From assembly GCA_029939635.1 (NCBI GenBank), contig JAOZSN010000024.1, positions 1 to 24,280 of the forward strand: a stretch of 24,280 nucleotides of DNA, given 5' to 3'. Origin of the DNA: Deltaproteobacteria bacterium. GTDB lineage: Bacteria > Desulfobacterota > Desulfobulbia > Desulfobulbales > SURF-16. Below are positions 1-6,977 of this stretch, in pieces. A program made the position numbers and the translations under genes. How positions within the stretch are numbered: position 1 is the stretch's first letter; each line of letters opens with the position of its first letter. The notes under the pieces were generated by a model. That model had not been told where the DNA came from and ran no database searches. It saw nothing but the letters and a program-made list of their open reading frames with translations.

Positions 1-2
1 AC

Positions 3-74
3 AACCCCTTTATTGTCGGCGAGATAGGTACAGAGCCGGTGGTGGCAGATAGTAGAATGACGTTGAGTGAATAA
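3..74 (+). CDS. 3' end of an unidentified gene (partial)
   Basis: An open frame enters from the left edge and ends at TAA (72-74), giving 23 residues that start NPFIVGEIGTEPVV. The frame is open through the only visible part and ends 60 nt before the next gene on the same strand. The tail loosely resembles C-termini of AIR-synthase (PurM)-like proteins, but it is too short to name. The call rests only on the open frame and the position. Confidence 0.4.
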   Translation, partial: NPFIVGEIGTEPVVADSRMTLSE

Positions 75-86
75 AGATGGTTATCC

Positions 87-127
87 GTTGGCAGTCAACC
101 AGCAACTGATAACTGGCTACTGACAAC
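87..127 (+). repeat. Imperfect hairpin in the leader of the acetyl-CoA hydrolase gene
   Basis: The left arm at 87-102 (gttggcagtcaaccag) pairs imperfectly with 113-127 (ctggctactgacaac) around a 10-nt loop. It ends 7 nt before the ATG at 135. The start has no obvious Shine-Dalgarno sequence, so the hairpin may matter for initiation, or it may be a degenerate short repeat. Confidence 0.4.
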
Positions 128-134
128 GAACAAA

Positions 135-2027
135 ATGGTACAAACCATGAAATATGACAATGACTGGCAGGAAAAATACGCTGACTTGATTTCCACCCCG
201 AAAAAGGCCCTTACCCATGTGAAACCGGGGCAGCGGGTCTTTGTCGGTACTGGGTGTGGTGAACCCGTGTCACTTGTACAGGCCTTGGTGGCACGGGCTG
301 GTGAGTTGGCTGATGTGGAAATCGTCCATCTCCTTACCAAGGGTGATGCGCCTTATGCCGATGCAAAATATAGTGATGTCTTTGCCATCAACTCCTTTTT
401 TATTGGTGGTAATGTGCGTGATATGATTCAGCAAGGGGCAGGGAGTTATACCCCTATTCTCATGTCAGATATTTCCCGCCTCTTTGATTCTGGCCAGCTG
501 CCCTTGGATGTGGTGCTTGTTCAGGTGACACCACCCAATGAGCGCGGTCGAGTAAGCTTAGGCATCTCCGTCGATGTGGTGAAATCAGCAGCAGAAAATG
601 GCTCCCTGGTTATTGCTCAGGTCAATCCGCAGATGGTGTGGACACGGGGTGATTCCAGCATGGATATTTATGATCTTGATATTCTGGTACCTGTGGATGA
701 GCCGCTTCTTGAGCGTCCATCCAAACCGCTCAGTGATGTGACCAAACAGATTGCCAAGAATATCGTCTCCCTGGTGGATGATGGCTCCACCCTGCAGTTT
801 GGTATGGGGCGTCTTCCGGGGGTTGGCCGTATTCCTCCAGCTGTCATGCATTATCTTACTGATAAAAAAAATCTTGGTATTCATACTGAATTTATCACCG
901 ATGATGTCATCGAACTTCTTGAAAGCGGGGCAGTAACTGGCAGCCGCAAATCCACTGATCGTGGTAAGATTGTCACCAGCTTTTGTATGGGTACCAAGAA
1001 GCTCTATGATCTGGTGGATGATAATTCGCTCTTTTCCTTCCGTTCCACCGATTATGTCAATGATCCCTTTGTTATCTCACGTCAGCACAAGATGGTGGCC
1101 ATAAATATGGCCTTGGAGATTGATCTCACCGGTCAGGTATGCGCTGATTCTCGGGGGGATAAATTTTATTCAGGCATAGGCGGTCAGGTCGATTTTAACT
1201 GGGGAGCGGCCCATTCCAAGGGTGGCAAGGCGATCATCGTCATCTCCTCTCTGTCCATGAGGGATAAAGGTTCGCGCATTGTCTGCCGTCTCACTCCTGG
1301 TTCCGGTGTGGTTACCACCCGTGGTACGGTGCAGTATGTGGTAAGTGAGTATGGTGTGGCCTATCTGGCTGGTAAAAATATTCAGGAGCGGGCCTTGGCT
1401 CTGATATCCATTGCCCATCCAGATTTTCGTGAATCTCTCCTGAAAGAGGCCATTGCCGCGCGCTATATCAGACAGGATTTTGCCGATATGGAAGGTCGTT
1501 TTGTGGTGGCCAGCGAGGAAATGAAGACCTCCATGCTCCTGGATGATGGTACTCAGTTACAGTTTAGGCCAATTCATCCCACGGATGAGGCAAATATGCG
1601 GGATCTCATCTATGACCTGTCCCAGGAGACCATCTATTACCGTTTTATGAGTAATCAGCAGAAATTTGGTCACCAGCAGATTCATAATTTTGTCTGGGTA
1701 GATCATCGCAAAGATGTGGCCATTGTCGGCGTGGTTCCAGAGGCTCATGGCGAGGATATTGTTGCTGTTGGTCGCTATTATCTTGATGAACGCACCAATA
1801 GGGCTGAGGTGGCCTTTGTTATCCGCGATACCTGGCAGAATAAGAGGATTGGTACCTTTCTTTTTAAGCAACTCATCGCCATCGCTAAACGGAGCGGTAT
1901 CTCTGGTTTTACCGCCGAGGTGTTGAGAGAAAATAGCCGCATGCAGGCAATTTTTAAAAGTTCAGGCTACGAGTTGAAATCCTCCATTGAGGAGGGGGTG
2001 TATAGCTTCTGGATTGATTTTGATTGA
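135..2027 (+). CDS. Acetyl-CoA hydrolase/CoA-transferase fused to a GNAT acetyltransferase domain
   Basis: This is a 630-residue two-part protein. Residues about 20-450 are an acetyl-CoA hydrolase/transferase (4-hydroxybutyrate CoA-transferase-like) module. It includes LGIHTEFITDD, whose Glu252 aligns with the family glutamate that forms the CoA thioester, and a GIGGQVDF segment typical of the C-terminal half. Residues about 475-630 are a GNAT domain, with FRPIHPTDEANMRDL at its start and the acetyl-CoA loop QNKRIGT. The first half should move or hydrolyse acyl-CoA; the second probably acetylates a protein lysine or another amine. The fusion is known as a family architecture; the substrates are not evident here. 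Two ATGs (135 and 147) are possible and neither has a good ribosome-binding site. The gene is probably cytosolic and monocistronic, ending before the terminator at 2188-2237. Confidence 0.93.
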   Translation: MVQTMKYDNDWQEKYADLISTPKKALTHVKPGQRVFVGTGCGEPVSLVQALVARAGELADVEIVHLLTKGDAPYADAKYSDVFAINSFFIGGNVRDMIQQGAGSYTPILMSDISRLFDSGQLPLDVVLVQVTPPNERGRVSLGISVDVVKSAAENGSLVIAQVNPQMVWTRGDSSMDIYDLDILVPVDEPLLERPSKPLSDVTKQIAKNIVSLVDDGSTLQFGMGRLPGVGRIPPAVMHYLTDKKNLGIHTEFITDDVIELLESGAVTGSRKSTDRGKIVTSFCMGTKKLYDLVDDNSLFSFRSTDYVNDPFVISRQHKMVAINMALEIDLTGQVCADSRGDKFYSGIGGQVDFNWGAAHSKGGKAIIVISSLSMRDKGSRIVCRLTPGSGVVTTRGTVQYVVSEYGVAYLAGKNIQERALALISIAHPDFRESLLKEAIAARYIRQDFADMEGRFVVASEEMKTSMLLDDGTQLQFRPIHPTDEANMRDLIYDLSQETIYYRFMSNQQKFGHQQIHNFVWVDHRKDVAIVGVVPEAHGEDIVAVGRYYLDERTNRAEVAFVIRDTWQNKRIGTFLFKQLIAIAKRSGISGFTAEVLRENSRMQAIFKSSGYELKSSIEEGVYSFWIDFD

Positions 2028-2187
2028 TACTAGGGAGACTGTCTCATATTAGTAACAGTAATAATCAAACAATCGAACAACGCAGGGCGTAAAAAAATAT
2101 AGCCTGTAACCGTAGCTGCTGTGTTTGTTTGAGTGTTCGTAAATCGTCTGTTCGTCATTCGATTGTTGCTGTTCCCTTGGATTAGCC

Positions 2188-2237
2188 GCACAATAAAAAA
2201 GGGGCTTGGTTAAGACCAAGCCCCTTTTTTATTGTGC
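2188..2237. terminator. Bidirectional terminator, 23-bp perfect stem
   Basis: Bases 2188-2210 and 2215-2237 are perfect inverted complements around the loop taag. The GC-rich core (ggggcttggt/accaagcccc) is flanked by an A-run on one side and a T-run on the other, so it can terminate transcription in both directions. It lies between the convergent hydrolase and FmdB-type genes. Confidence 0.93.
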
Positions 2238-2275
2238 AATTCGAACAGCCGCCCGGGCTGTTTGTTGTACTATGC

Positions 2276-2494
2276 TCAGGAAAAGCCGCCACGGGAGGAG
2301 CAACCGCTTAAGGCCCCGGCAGGTATTGAGGCCTTGGGCTTGGAAAAGCCATAGTTGCTGGTAGCGGAGATAATTTTTTTGATATTTTTGCTCTGGCAGT
2401 CAGGGCAGGAAACCTCGTTTATTTTTGAACTGGAGCTGAGCAGGGTCTCAAACTTTTTTTGACACTCTTGACATTGGAATTCATAAATAGGCAT
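2276..2494 (-). CDS. FmdB-family zinc-ribbon protein
   Basis: This 72-residue protein starts MPIYEFQCQECQKKFETLL and has a second CPDC pair at residues about 31-34, the two CxxC knuckles of the FmdB/Zn-ribbon regulatory family. The N-terminal MPIYEF/Y signature is highly typical. The C-terminus is low-complexity and ends SGCSSRGGFS, with a further Cys. Such proteins bind one zinc; their role is mostly unknown, and the name comes from a putative regulator next to formamidase/amidase genes. It is convergent with the upstream hydrolase gene and shares its terminator. The length fits the family. Confidence 0.9.
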   Translation of the reverse strand: MPIYEFQCQECQKKFETLLSSSSKINEVSCPDCQSKNIKKIISATSNYGFSKPKASIPAGALSGCSSRGGFS

Positions 2495-2662
2495 GTGATT
2501 GACTCCTTCAGATAAAATCTGCGACGCATAATGTTCTTTTGCATTTAATAATATACTTAATAATAGTCATTGAGTGGCCAGTTTGTCCACTTTTTTATAG
2601 AAAATTATTTGAATTTGGTCACAAAACATCGTGTCAGGGCTTTTTTTGTTGCCTTTTTGCTA

Positions 2663-2680
2663 TTTTAGTATTTACTAAAA
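2663..2680. promoter_or_regulatory. Perfect 8-bp dyad upstream of the DsrE-like gene
   Basis: TTTTAGTA (2663-2670) and TACTAAAA (2673-2680) are exact inverted complements separated by TT. A possible promoter, TTGTTG (2646-2651), 17 nt, TATTTA (2669-2674), would place the -10 box inside the dyad, as for a repressor operator. The promoter match is weak; the dyad itself is exact. Confidence 0.5.
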
Positions 2681-2703
2681 GAGGTTGCGGGTTCTGGTTA
2701 ATC

Positions 2704-2719
2704 GTAAATTGTAATTTAC
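2704..2719. promoter_or_regulatory. Perfect 7-bp dyad just before the DsrE-like ribosome-binding site
   Basis: GTAAATT (2704-2710) and AATTTAC (2713-2719) are exact inverted complements separated by GT. Its centre is exactly 40 bp from the centre of the dyad at 2663-2680, about four helical turns. It ends 2 nt before the GGAGG at 2722-2726. Confidence 0.5.
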
Positions 2720-2731
2720 ATGGAGGGTGTG

Positions 2732-3082
2732 ATGGCGAATTTTCTATTTGTTCTACGGTCAGATGACAACGAAAAGGCAACACGTTGTTTTCAGTTTGCT
2801 AAGATTTCCAATGATAAGGGGCATCAGGTCAATATTTTCTTGGTGGATGATGGTGTAGCCTGGGCCATGAAAGATCGAGATGGGAGTCAAAAAACGGTAA
2901 CTGGTGATTGTCCAGCCGATTATATTCCTGCCTTGGTAGATGCCGGGGTCGAGGTGGGGGTATGTACCCCTTGTGCCAAGGGCAGAAATTTAGCTGAGGC
3001 AGATTTTTATGCCACCATGAAACTTGATGGCGGTCCACATCTTATAGATATGGCAGCCGAAGCCAAGGTCTTTAATTTCTAG
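2732..3082 (+). CDS. DsrE/DsrF-like small sulfur-relay-type protein
   Basis: The start is the ATG at 2732, which has GGAGG at 2722-2726; the in-frame ATG at 2720 overlaps that site and is less likely. The 116-residue product (MANFLFVLRSDDNEKATRCFQFA...) fits the DsrE/DsrF-like fold: a beta strand, a helix carrying a Cys, the strand VNIFLVDDGVAW, then the VCTPCAKGR loop with two cysteines in the position of the family's reactive cysteine. DsrE-like proteins carry persulfide sulfur or act as small partner subunits. It is cytosolic, with no signal peptide. The flavodoxin starts 24 nt downstream, so the two are probably co-transcribed and may form a redox/sulfur pair. That link is inferred from position only. 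Confidence 0.85.
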   Translation: MANFLFVLRSDDNEKATRCFQFAKISNDKGHQVNIFLVDDGVAWAMKDRDGSQKTVTGDCPADYIPALVDAGVEVGVCTPCAKGRNLAEADFYATMKLDGGPHLIDMAAEAKVFNF

Positions 3083-3106
3083 CAAAAAAAATCAGGAGGA
3101 ACGTCT

Positions 3107-3577
3107 ATGAAATCAGTCGTTATTTATTCATCGCAGACGAACAATACCAAGAAGATGGCAGAGGCTGTGGCCGAGGTATTAAATTGTACTATGACTGCTG
3201 TTGTTGATGCTGGAGATTTGGCAGAGTTTGATCTTGTCGCAGTAGGTTTTTGGTATAAGGCTGGTCAGCCTGATCCGGCAACACAGGAGATCTTGCCAAA
3301 GCTAGCTGGCAAGAAGATTGTTTTGTTTGGTAGCCATGGGGCTGCTGTGGGTAGTCCGCCTGCTGAAAACGGCATGGCCAAAGCTAGAGAGTTGGCCGCA
3401 GGTGCTGATGTTGTTGCCACTTTTAGTTGTCCTGGTGAGGTTGACGCAAAATTTTTGGAAATGGCGGCTAAAAAAGATCCTCAGCCCCCTTGGCTTGCAG
3501 CAGCCCCTGCAGCCAAAGGTCATCCTGATGCAGCTGATATTGCAGCTTTAAAGGCCGCCGTGCAGGCTATTGTGTAG
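3107..3577 (+). CDS. Flavodoxin family protein
   Basis: This 156-residue protein begins MKSVVIYSSQTNNTKKMAEA. The segment SSQTNNT (residues 8-14) matches the FMN phosphate-binding loop of flavodoxins. GFWYKAGQPD (an aromatic FMN-stacking loop) and LFGSHGA follow at the expected places. The C-terminal third is Ala/Pro-rich and holds the last helix. AGGAGG lies about 8 nt before the ATG at 3107. It should be a cytosolic low-potential electron carrier that binds FMN non-covalently. The DsrE-like gene is 24 nt upstream and small ORFs follow closely, which suggests an operon. It is the compact flavodoxin type, not a multi-domain flavoprotein. Confidence 0.92.
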   Translation: MKSVVIYSSQTNNTKKMAEAVAEVLNCTMTAVVDAGDLAEFDLVAVGFWYKAGQPDPATQEILPKLAGKKIVLFGSHGAAVGSPPAENGMAKARELAAGADVVATFSCPGEVDAKFLEMAAKKDPQPPWLAAAPAAKGHPDAADIAALKAAVQAIV

Positions 3578-3583
3578 GTGGTT

Positions 3584-3700
3584 ATGTTGTTAAGGGCACG
3601 TCGTTTTGTCAGCTGCATGCTTTTGGTTTCTTTGTTTCTTGCTTGCTGCCTCAGTCCTGGTAGTGTCGTGTGTGTTGTCCCTCCTGCTCCAAGGATATAG
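3584..3700 (+). CDS. Possible 38-residue lipoprotein-like peptide
   Basis: An ATG at 3584, 6 nt after the flavodoxin stop, opens a 38-codon frame ending at TAG (3698-3700), 2 nt before the next start. The peptide has an Arg-rich N-terminus (MLLRARRF), a hydrophobic core (MLLVSLFLACC) and a Pro/Val tail, so it resembles a lipoprotein signal with a lipobox-like LAC. AGGTGG at 3576-3581 is a poor, too-close ribosome-binding site. The tight spacing supports a real peptide or a translational coupler. No homologue is recognised, and chance is possible. Confidence 0.3.
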   Translation: MLLRARRFVSCMLLVSLFLACCLSPGSVVCVVPPAPRI

Positions 3701-3702
3701 CT

Positions 3703-3903
3703 ATGGATAAGGAAACCATGGTTGCTGATAATGGCTGGGTTATAGAGTATGATATTGATATGATCCGTATGTTTGCCATTACCAAGTTGCAGATTTATGC
3801 AGGCCTGGTAACACCAGAGTATCTGCAGGAGGTCAACCAGTGGGCGATAAGCCGTATTGTGTGGCTTAAGGAGATTGGTTGGTGTAAGGCGCAGTTGGCC
3901 TGA
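3703..3903 (+). CDS. Small protein of unknown function, 66 residues
   Basis: The start is the ATG at 3703, with AAGGAT at 3691-3696. An upstream in-frame ATG at 3670 would add 11 Cys-rich residues but lacks a site. The protein (MDKETMVADNGWVIEYDIDM...) has no signal peptide or membrane segment. It is rich in Trp, Ile and Glu and looks helical in its second half (YLQEVNQWAISRIVWLKEI). It ends 50 nt before a strong terminator, so it is probably the last gene of the DsrE-like/flavodoxin transcript. The family is not recognised. The good ribosome-binding site and position argue that it is real. Confidence 0.6.
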   Translation: MDKETMVADNGWVIEYDIDMIRMFAITKLQIYAGLVTPEYLQEVNQWAISRIVWLKEIGWCKAQLA

Positions 3904-3955
3904 AAGGTATTTTATATAAGACAGATGTTGTGTTGCTGCCACTCTAATTGAGCCC

Positions 3956-3990
3956 CCCCCTGTTGCGTTTGGTGCAACAGGGGGTGTTTT
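3956..3990 (+). terminator. Rho-independent terminator after the DsrE-like/flavodoxin cluster
   Basis: The 11-bp stem cccccTGTTGC (3956-3966) / GCAACAggggg (3974-3984) has a 7-nt loop and is followed by TGTTTTGTTT. It lies 50 nt after the last ORF of the cluster. Confidence 0.88.
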
Positions 3991-4138
3991 GTTTAGAGAT
4001 TTGTTGCCAGCTATCCGGCTGGTTAATTTGAGGTTGCTGGTTGTAGTTCTCCGTTCGTTTCTCATGTGGGAGAGTAGCGTGTGTCGATGTTGTTGATATG
4101 ATAAGATATTTGGTAAAGAAATAAATTATTTTTAAAAG

Positions 4139-4168
4139 TTGACAAAAGGTGCAGAATGTGACTATTTG
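4139..4168 (+). promoter_or_regulatory. Candidate sigma-70 promoter for the haem sensor gene
   Basis: A consensus -35 TTGACA (4139-4144) and TATTTG (4163-4168) are separated by 18 nt, in the strand sense of the gene at 4484. The upstream sequence is AT-rich (aataaattatttttaaaag), as in an UP element. The leader would be about 300 nt. Confidence 0.5.
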
Positions 4169-4363
4169 CGTGGGGTGACTAGTTGTTGGATGTGTCTGAG
4201 GTGTATTTTTGCTTACCCTTTGTTCATGTTCCGGGGCCTTTGATGGTTTTTTGCATCTTAGAAGGGGGATTGGTGCTGGAGGCTGTTGACACGATAGTTT
4301 TGTCGGGCAGAGTCAGGTATGCGGCGTAGTACAACCGAGAGGGTTCTGTCTGTTTCAGGCTCC

Positions 4364-4408
4364 GGGAAGGGACGAATAGATAGGCATAATGTCATAATCT
4401 CCTTTCCC
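4364..4408 (+). repeat. 9-bp stem in the leader of the haem sensor gene
   Basis: gggaaggga (4364-4372) pairs with tcctttccc (4400-4408) with one G-U pair, around a 27-nt loop that includes gcataatgtcataat. It sits about 75 nt before the start codon and has no T-run, so it is not a plain terminator. It may be a structured leader or an operator; this is weak evidence. Confidence 0.35.
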
Positions 4409-4483
4409 AGGAAAAAGTTTATTCATTATTACAAGATGGACTGATGTCTTTACAGTGTTGCGTCTTGGAGGGGAAAGAGAGTT

Positions 4484-5350
4484 ATGGGTCTTCGGAATCA
4501 GTTTTTAGTGGTAATTATGCTGGTCAGTATGGTTACCCTGGGCGTGCTGGGGTTCCTGAGCTATAAGTTTAGCCAGGCAGAGGCCCTGCAAGAGGCGCAT
4601 CGTAAGGTTGAAATTCTCGCCAGTTATATCAAGTCCTCCCATAGTTATGCCATCAAGACCCAGATCCCTATGACCAAGCAGTTGGTGGGTAAGGATCGGT
4701 TCTATCCTGAGTTGATGAGTATTTTTGTCATGACCAGAAATACAGCTGAGACCTTTAAAAAGGAGCAGCCTGGTTATACCATCAAAAATGCTGCCGTTGA
4801 TCCATTATGGAAGGCCAATAAGGCGAATGCCATGGAGATGCGGGTTATAAATGGTTTTAAGGCAGACTCTGGGTTGGGGAAAAGTACAGGCATTATCAAA
4901 AATAATGGCCAAGATTTTTATTACCAGGCCACCCCCATGAAGGTGAAGAAAAAATGCCTGAAATGTCATGGTGATCCCTTAAATGCTCCTAAGGATCAAG
5001 TCATGATCTACGGTACAGAGAATGGCTACCATTGGAAACTTAATGATGTGGTTAGCGCCATGTTTATCTATGTTCCTGTTACCGATGCCATGAAGGCAGC
5101 CCAGGCCAACGCCATAAAGTTGGTGGCCATTGGTGGCGGTTGTCTGGCAGCAGCTATCATTGTTCTTGTAATTTTTCTGAGTGTTAAAGTTGTATCGCCC
5201 ATTGCCGAGTTGAGCCGTAAGGCTGAGGATATCAGCCTGGGAAAGAATCTCGAAAAAACTGTCTCAGTTAGCCCCAACCTGGAGATTGGTCAGCTTAGCC
5301 GAGCCGTGGATCGGTTACGGATGAGTATTGCTCGTTTTATGCGGCGCTAA
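4484..5350 (+). CDS. DUF3365 (Tll0287-like) c-type haem sensor with HAMP domain and no output domain
   Basis: This 288-residue membrane protein has a first transmembrane helix at about residues 7-27. A periplasmic domain of DUF3365/Tll0287-like type follows, with the haem c motif C158-LK-C161-H162 (KCLKCHGDP). A second helix lies at about 212-232 and a HAMP domain at about 232-285 (VVSPIAELSRKAEDISLGKN). The chain ends just after HAMP, where relatives carry a kinase, methyl-accepting or cyclase domain. It could sense redox state, NO/CO or another ligand through the haem, but signalling would need a partner protein. The start at 4484 has GGAGGGG upstream. The TPR gene follows 100 nt later and may be part of the same unit. 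Whether truncation is ancestral or recent is unclear. Confidence 0.88.
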   Translation: MGLRNQFLVVIMLVSMVTLGVLGFLSYKFSQAEALQEAHRKVEILASYIKSSHSYAIKTQIPMTKQLVGKDRFYPELMSIFVMTRNTAETFKKEQPGYTIKNAAVDPLWKANKANAMEMRVINGFKADSGLGKSTGIIKNNGQDFYYQATPMKVKKKCLKCHGDPLNAPKDQVMIYGTENGYHWKLNDVVSAMFIYVPVTDAMKAAQANAIKLVAIGGGCLAAAIIVLVIFLSVKVVSPIAELSRKAEDISLGKNLEKTVSVSPNLEIGQLSRAVDRLRMSIARFMRR

Positions 5351-5383
5351 AGTTCCTCGTTTTTTGTTGTACATGGATGATGA

Positions 5384-5413
5384 GGGGTGTCTTGCCTGCC
5401 AGCAAGGCCCCCC
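5384..5413 (+). repeat. Strong hairpin between the haem sensor and TPR genes
   Basis: ggggtgtcttgc (5384-5395) pairs with gcaaggcccccc (5402-5413) over 12 positions, with one mismatch and one G-U, around a 6-nt loop. No T-run follows. It could attenuate or stabilise the transcript between the two genes. Confidence 0.5.
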
Positions 5414-5452
5414 TAGCTTTAGATGATCAATAAGGTCTTGTGAGGTTGGATG

Positions 5453-5866
5453 ATGAACAGAGGTATGGTATGCCTGGTGGCTGTGGTGCTGTGTGTTGCT
5501 CCAGGTCAATTGAGGGCAGCAGATTGCCAAAAAATTCTGCAAGATATTAAACTGGAGCGCCATTTTTTTGTAAAAAAAGAGATGATTGCCAAGGGGATTA
5601 AGCAATGCCCGGATAGCTCTATGATGAACTTCAAGTATGGTTTTAGTCTGGAGCGTTTTAATGACAACCCTGGTGCCCTGAGCCATTATAAGAGGGCTGC
5701 AAAACTCAATAGAAAATTTGCTGCGCCCTATTTTGGTATGGGCGATATTTACCTGGCCCAAGGTAAAAAAAGTGAGGCTGTGACGGCCTATACTAAGGGC
5801 CTTAAGATTGATCCTTTGAATACCAGGGCAATTCGTTCTCTATTGGAGGCAAAGGGAGAGTTGTAG
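5453..5866 (+). CDS. Exported TPR-repeat protein
   Basis: This 137-residue protein begins MNRGMVCLVAVVLCVAPGQLRAADC, an n-region, hydrophobic core and AxA-like cleavage site (LRA-AD), so it should be periplasmic. After a Cys-containing helix it has at least two TPR units: MMNFKYGFSLERFNDNPGALSHYKRAAKLN and AAPYFGMGDIYLAQGKKSEAVTAYTKGLKIDP (given here by their landmarks GDIYLAQGK and AYTKGL). Tandem ATGs at 5450 and 5453 are both possible with GAGG at 5442-5445; 5453 gives better spacing. TPRs bind partner proteins. The gene follows the output-less haem sensor, so a periplasmic partner role is possible, from position only. It converges with the anti-sigma gene 21 nt away, and no terminator is visible between them. 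Confidence 0.8.
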   Translation: MNRGMVCLVAVVLCVAPGQLRAADCQKILQDIKLERHFFVKKEMIAKGIKQCPDSSMMNFKYGFSLERFNDNPGALSHYKRAAKLNRKFAAPYFGMGDIYLAQGKKSEAVTAYTKGLKIDPLNTRAIRSLLEAKGEL

Positions 5867-5887
5867 TATCTCATTCTTCAGGAGGTT

Positions 5888-6859
5888 TTAGTTGGTACTC
5901 TTCGTTAGCTGCTGAAGCCATACCTTATTACTGCGCGGGAATTCACGTCTTATGATGGTTTTAAGGCTTTTTTTGACCCCTGTCAGGGGGATGATGAATA
6001 TCTGCTCATTATAGCCGAACTCAGATATTTCTATTTGGTCATCAGCAAGGCGGTGTAGCGAGAAGCCTCTATCACGTTTGTATGTCTTGACGCTGATGGT
6101 CGCGTCGCTAGGTAGTTTCTTGAGGCGTTTGAGTACGGTGGGAACCACCTGATTTAAGGCAATCATTTCTTGTTCATCCTGTAGATCAAATACATCATAG
6201 TCAGCAGAAAAAAGCATGCCATTGCCAAGGCCTTGGCTGGCTGTGTGCGGCTGTGGAGGCGATGACGATTTCATGCTTCGTCTGCTTGGTGTTTTTTCAG
6301 GCAAGGGAGGGCTTGTCTCCTTTTTTCTGGCTTGCTTAACGGGGTGAGTAGGTTCCTGGTGGGCTGTCAGGTCTGGTGCTGTCATTTCCAGAAGTAGTAA
6401 GGGCGGTGCGGCTCGCATCTCTTGATGGCCTTGGTCAGATTCGGCTCTGCTGGCTGGGGGGCTGAGGCTCTCGTGGCGTGGCGCGTCATCTGTAATGCTG
6501 CCTGCCTGTTTGGTGGTGTAAACCGGTATAAAGGGGTTGTAGATATTGAGCAAGAGAAGGACAGAGGCCGCAGCAGCCAGCAGACCACTGGCAATGGTAA
6601 TGATGCGGGCTTTTTTGTTTTTCTGGCCCTGGCGACCAGCAAGTTCGTGGGCTGCTAGACGCCAACGGTCGTAACATTGCTGGCATTGGCTCAGGTGGTG
6701 CCAGAGATTTTCTTGCTCCTCATTGGCCAAGCGGTGATCCACCAAGAGGGCTAGTTGCAGCTCTGTGAGGCATTCTCCAGGCTCGTGCTGGTCGTGCAAT
6801 AAGGCCAGTTGGACGAGGGCTCGTTGCTCAGCGGTTGGTTTATCTTTGTTTGGCTTCAT
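5888..6859 (-). CDS. Putative zinc-finger anti-sigma factor, single-pass membrane protein
   Basis: The 323-residue product has a cytosolic N-terminal domain with the ZAS-type motif H55-xxx-C59-xx-C62 (HHLSQCQQCYDRW). A Lys-rich stop-transfer stretch and one membrane helix follow (about 85-106, ITIASGLLAAAASVLLLLNI). The remaining 215 residues are periplasmic. Residues about 150-215 are Pro/Ser/Lys-rich, a flexible linker, and the distal part is folded. It lies 118 nt downstream of a sigma factor gene on the same strand, the usual sigma/anti-sigma pairing. The ATG at 6859 lacks a clear Shine-Dalgarno site; a degenerate heptad repeat lies just upstream. The partner and inducing signal are unknown. 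The anti-sigma role is inferred from motif plus context. Confidence 0.78.
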   Translation of the reverse strand: MKPNKDKPTAEQRALVQLALLHDQHEPGECLTELQLALLVDHRLANEEQENLWHHLSQCQQCYDRWRLAAHELAGRQGQKNKKARIITIASGLLAAAASVLLLLNIYNPFIPVYTTKQAGSITDDAPRHESLSPPASRAESDQGHQEMRAAPPLLLLEMTAPDLTAHQEPTHPVKQARKKETSPPLPEKTPSRRSMKSSSPPQPHTASQGLGNGMLFSADYDVFDLQDEQEMIALNQVVPTVLKRLKKLPSDATISVKTYKRDRGFSLHRLADDQIEISEFGYNEQIFIIPLTGVKKSLKTIIRREFPRSNKVWLQQLTKSTN

Positions 6860-6870
6860 GGTTTAACTAC

Positions 6871-6885
6871 AGTTTCAAGTTTTCA
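6871..6885. repeat. Degenerate heptad repeat 12 bp before the anti-sigma start
   Basis: agtttca-agttttca (plus strand) reads as tgaaaact-tgaaact on the gene's strand. The surrounding leader (ACTGTAGTT before the ATG) resembles that of the radical SAM gene at 14542. Confidence 0.4.
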
Positions 6886-6977
6886 GTGACGAGTTTCTTA
6901 TTATCTTGAAAGGCTCGAAGTTTTCTTCTCTATGAGATTTTTGACGGACATTCTCGTCTGCTTTGTCCTCTTTGAAA

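Larger units (their letters stand above)
3991..4483 (+). other. Intergenic region before the haem sensor gene
   Basis: No convincing ORF was found in about 490 nt. It holds a good sigma-70-like promoter at 4139-4168 and a stem at 4364-4408. The rest is AT-rich or unremarkable. No recognised riboswitch signature was seen. The 5' leader from the promoter to the ATG at 4484 would be about 300 nt, unusually long. Confidence 0.5.

Noticed and set aside
2068..2167. 10-bp inverted repeat aacaatcgaa/ttcgattgtt
   Set aside because: Arms are 80 nt apart in low-complexity AT-rich sequence; chance is likely.
3520..4065. A 181-residue minus-strand frame after the flavodoxin gene
   Set aside because: It has no recognisable domain, runs through the terminator and antisense to two small plus-strand ORFs with better start signals.
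3991..4483. Riboswitch in the long leader of the haem sensor gene
   Set aside because: No known consensus (for example c-di-GMP, cobalamin or SAM motifs) could be fitted; only a simple stem is seen.
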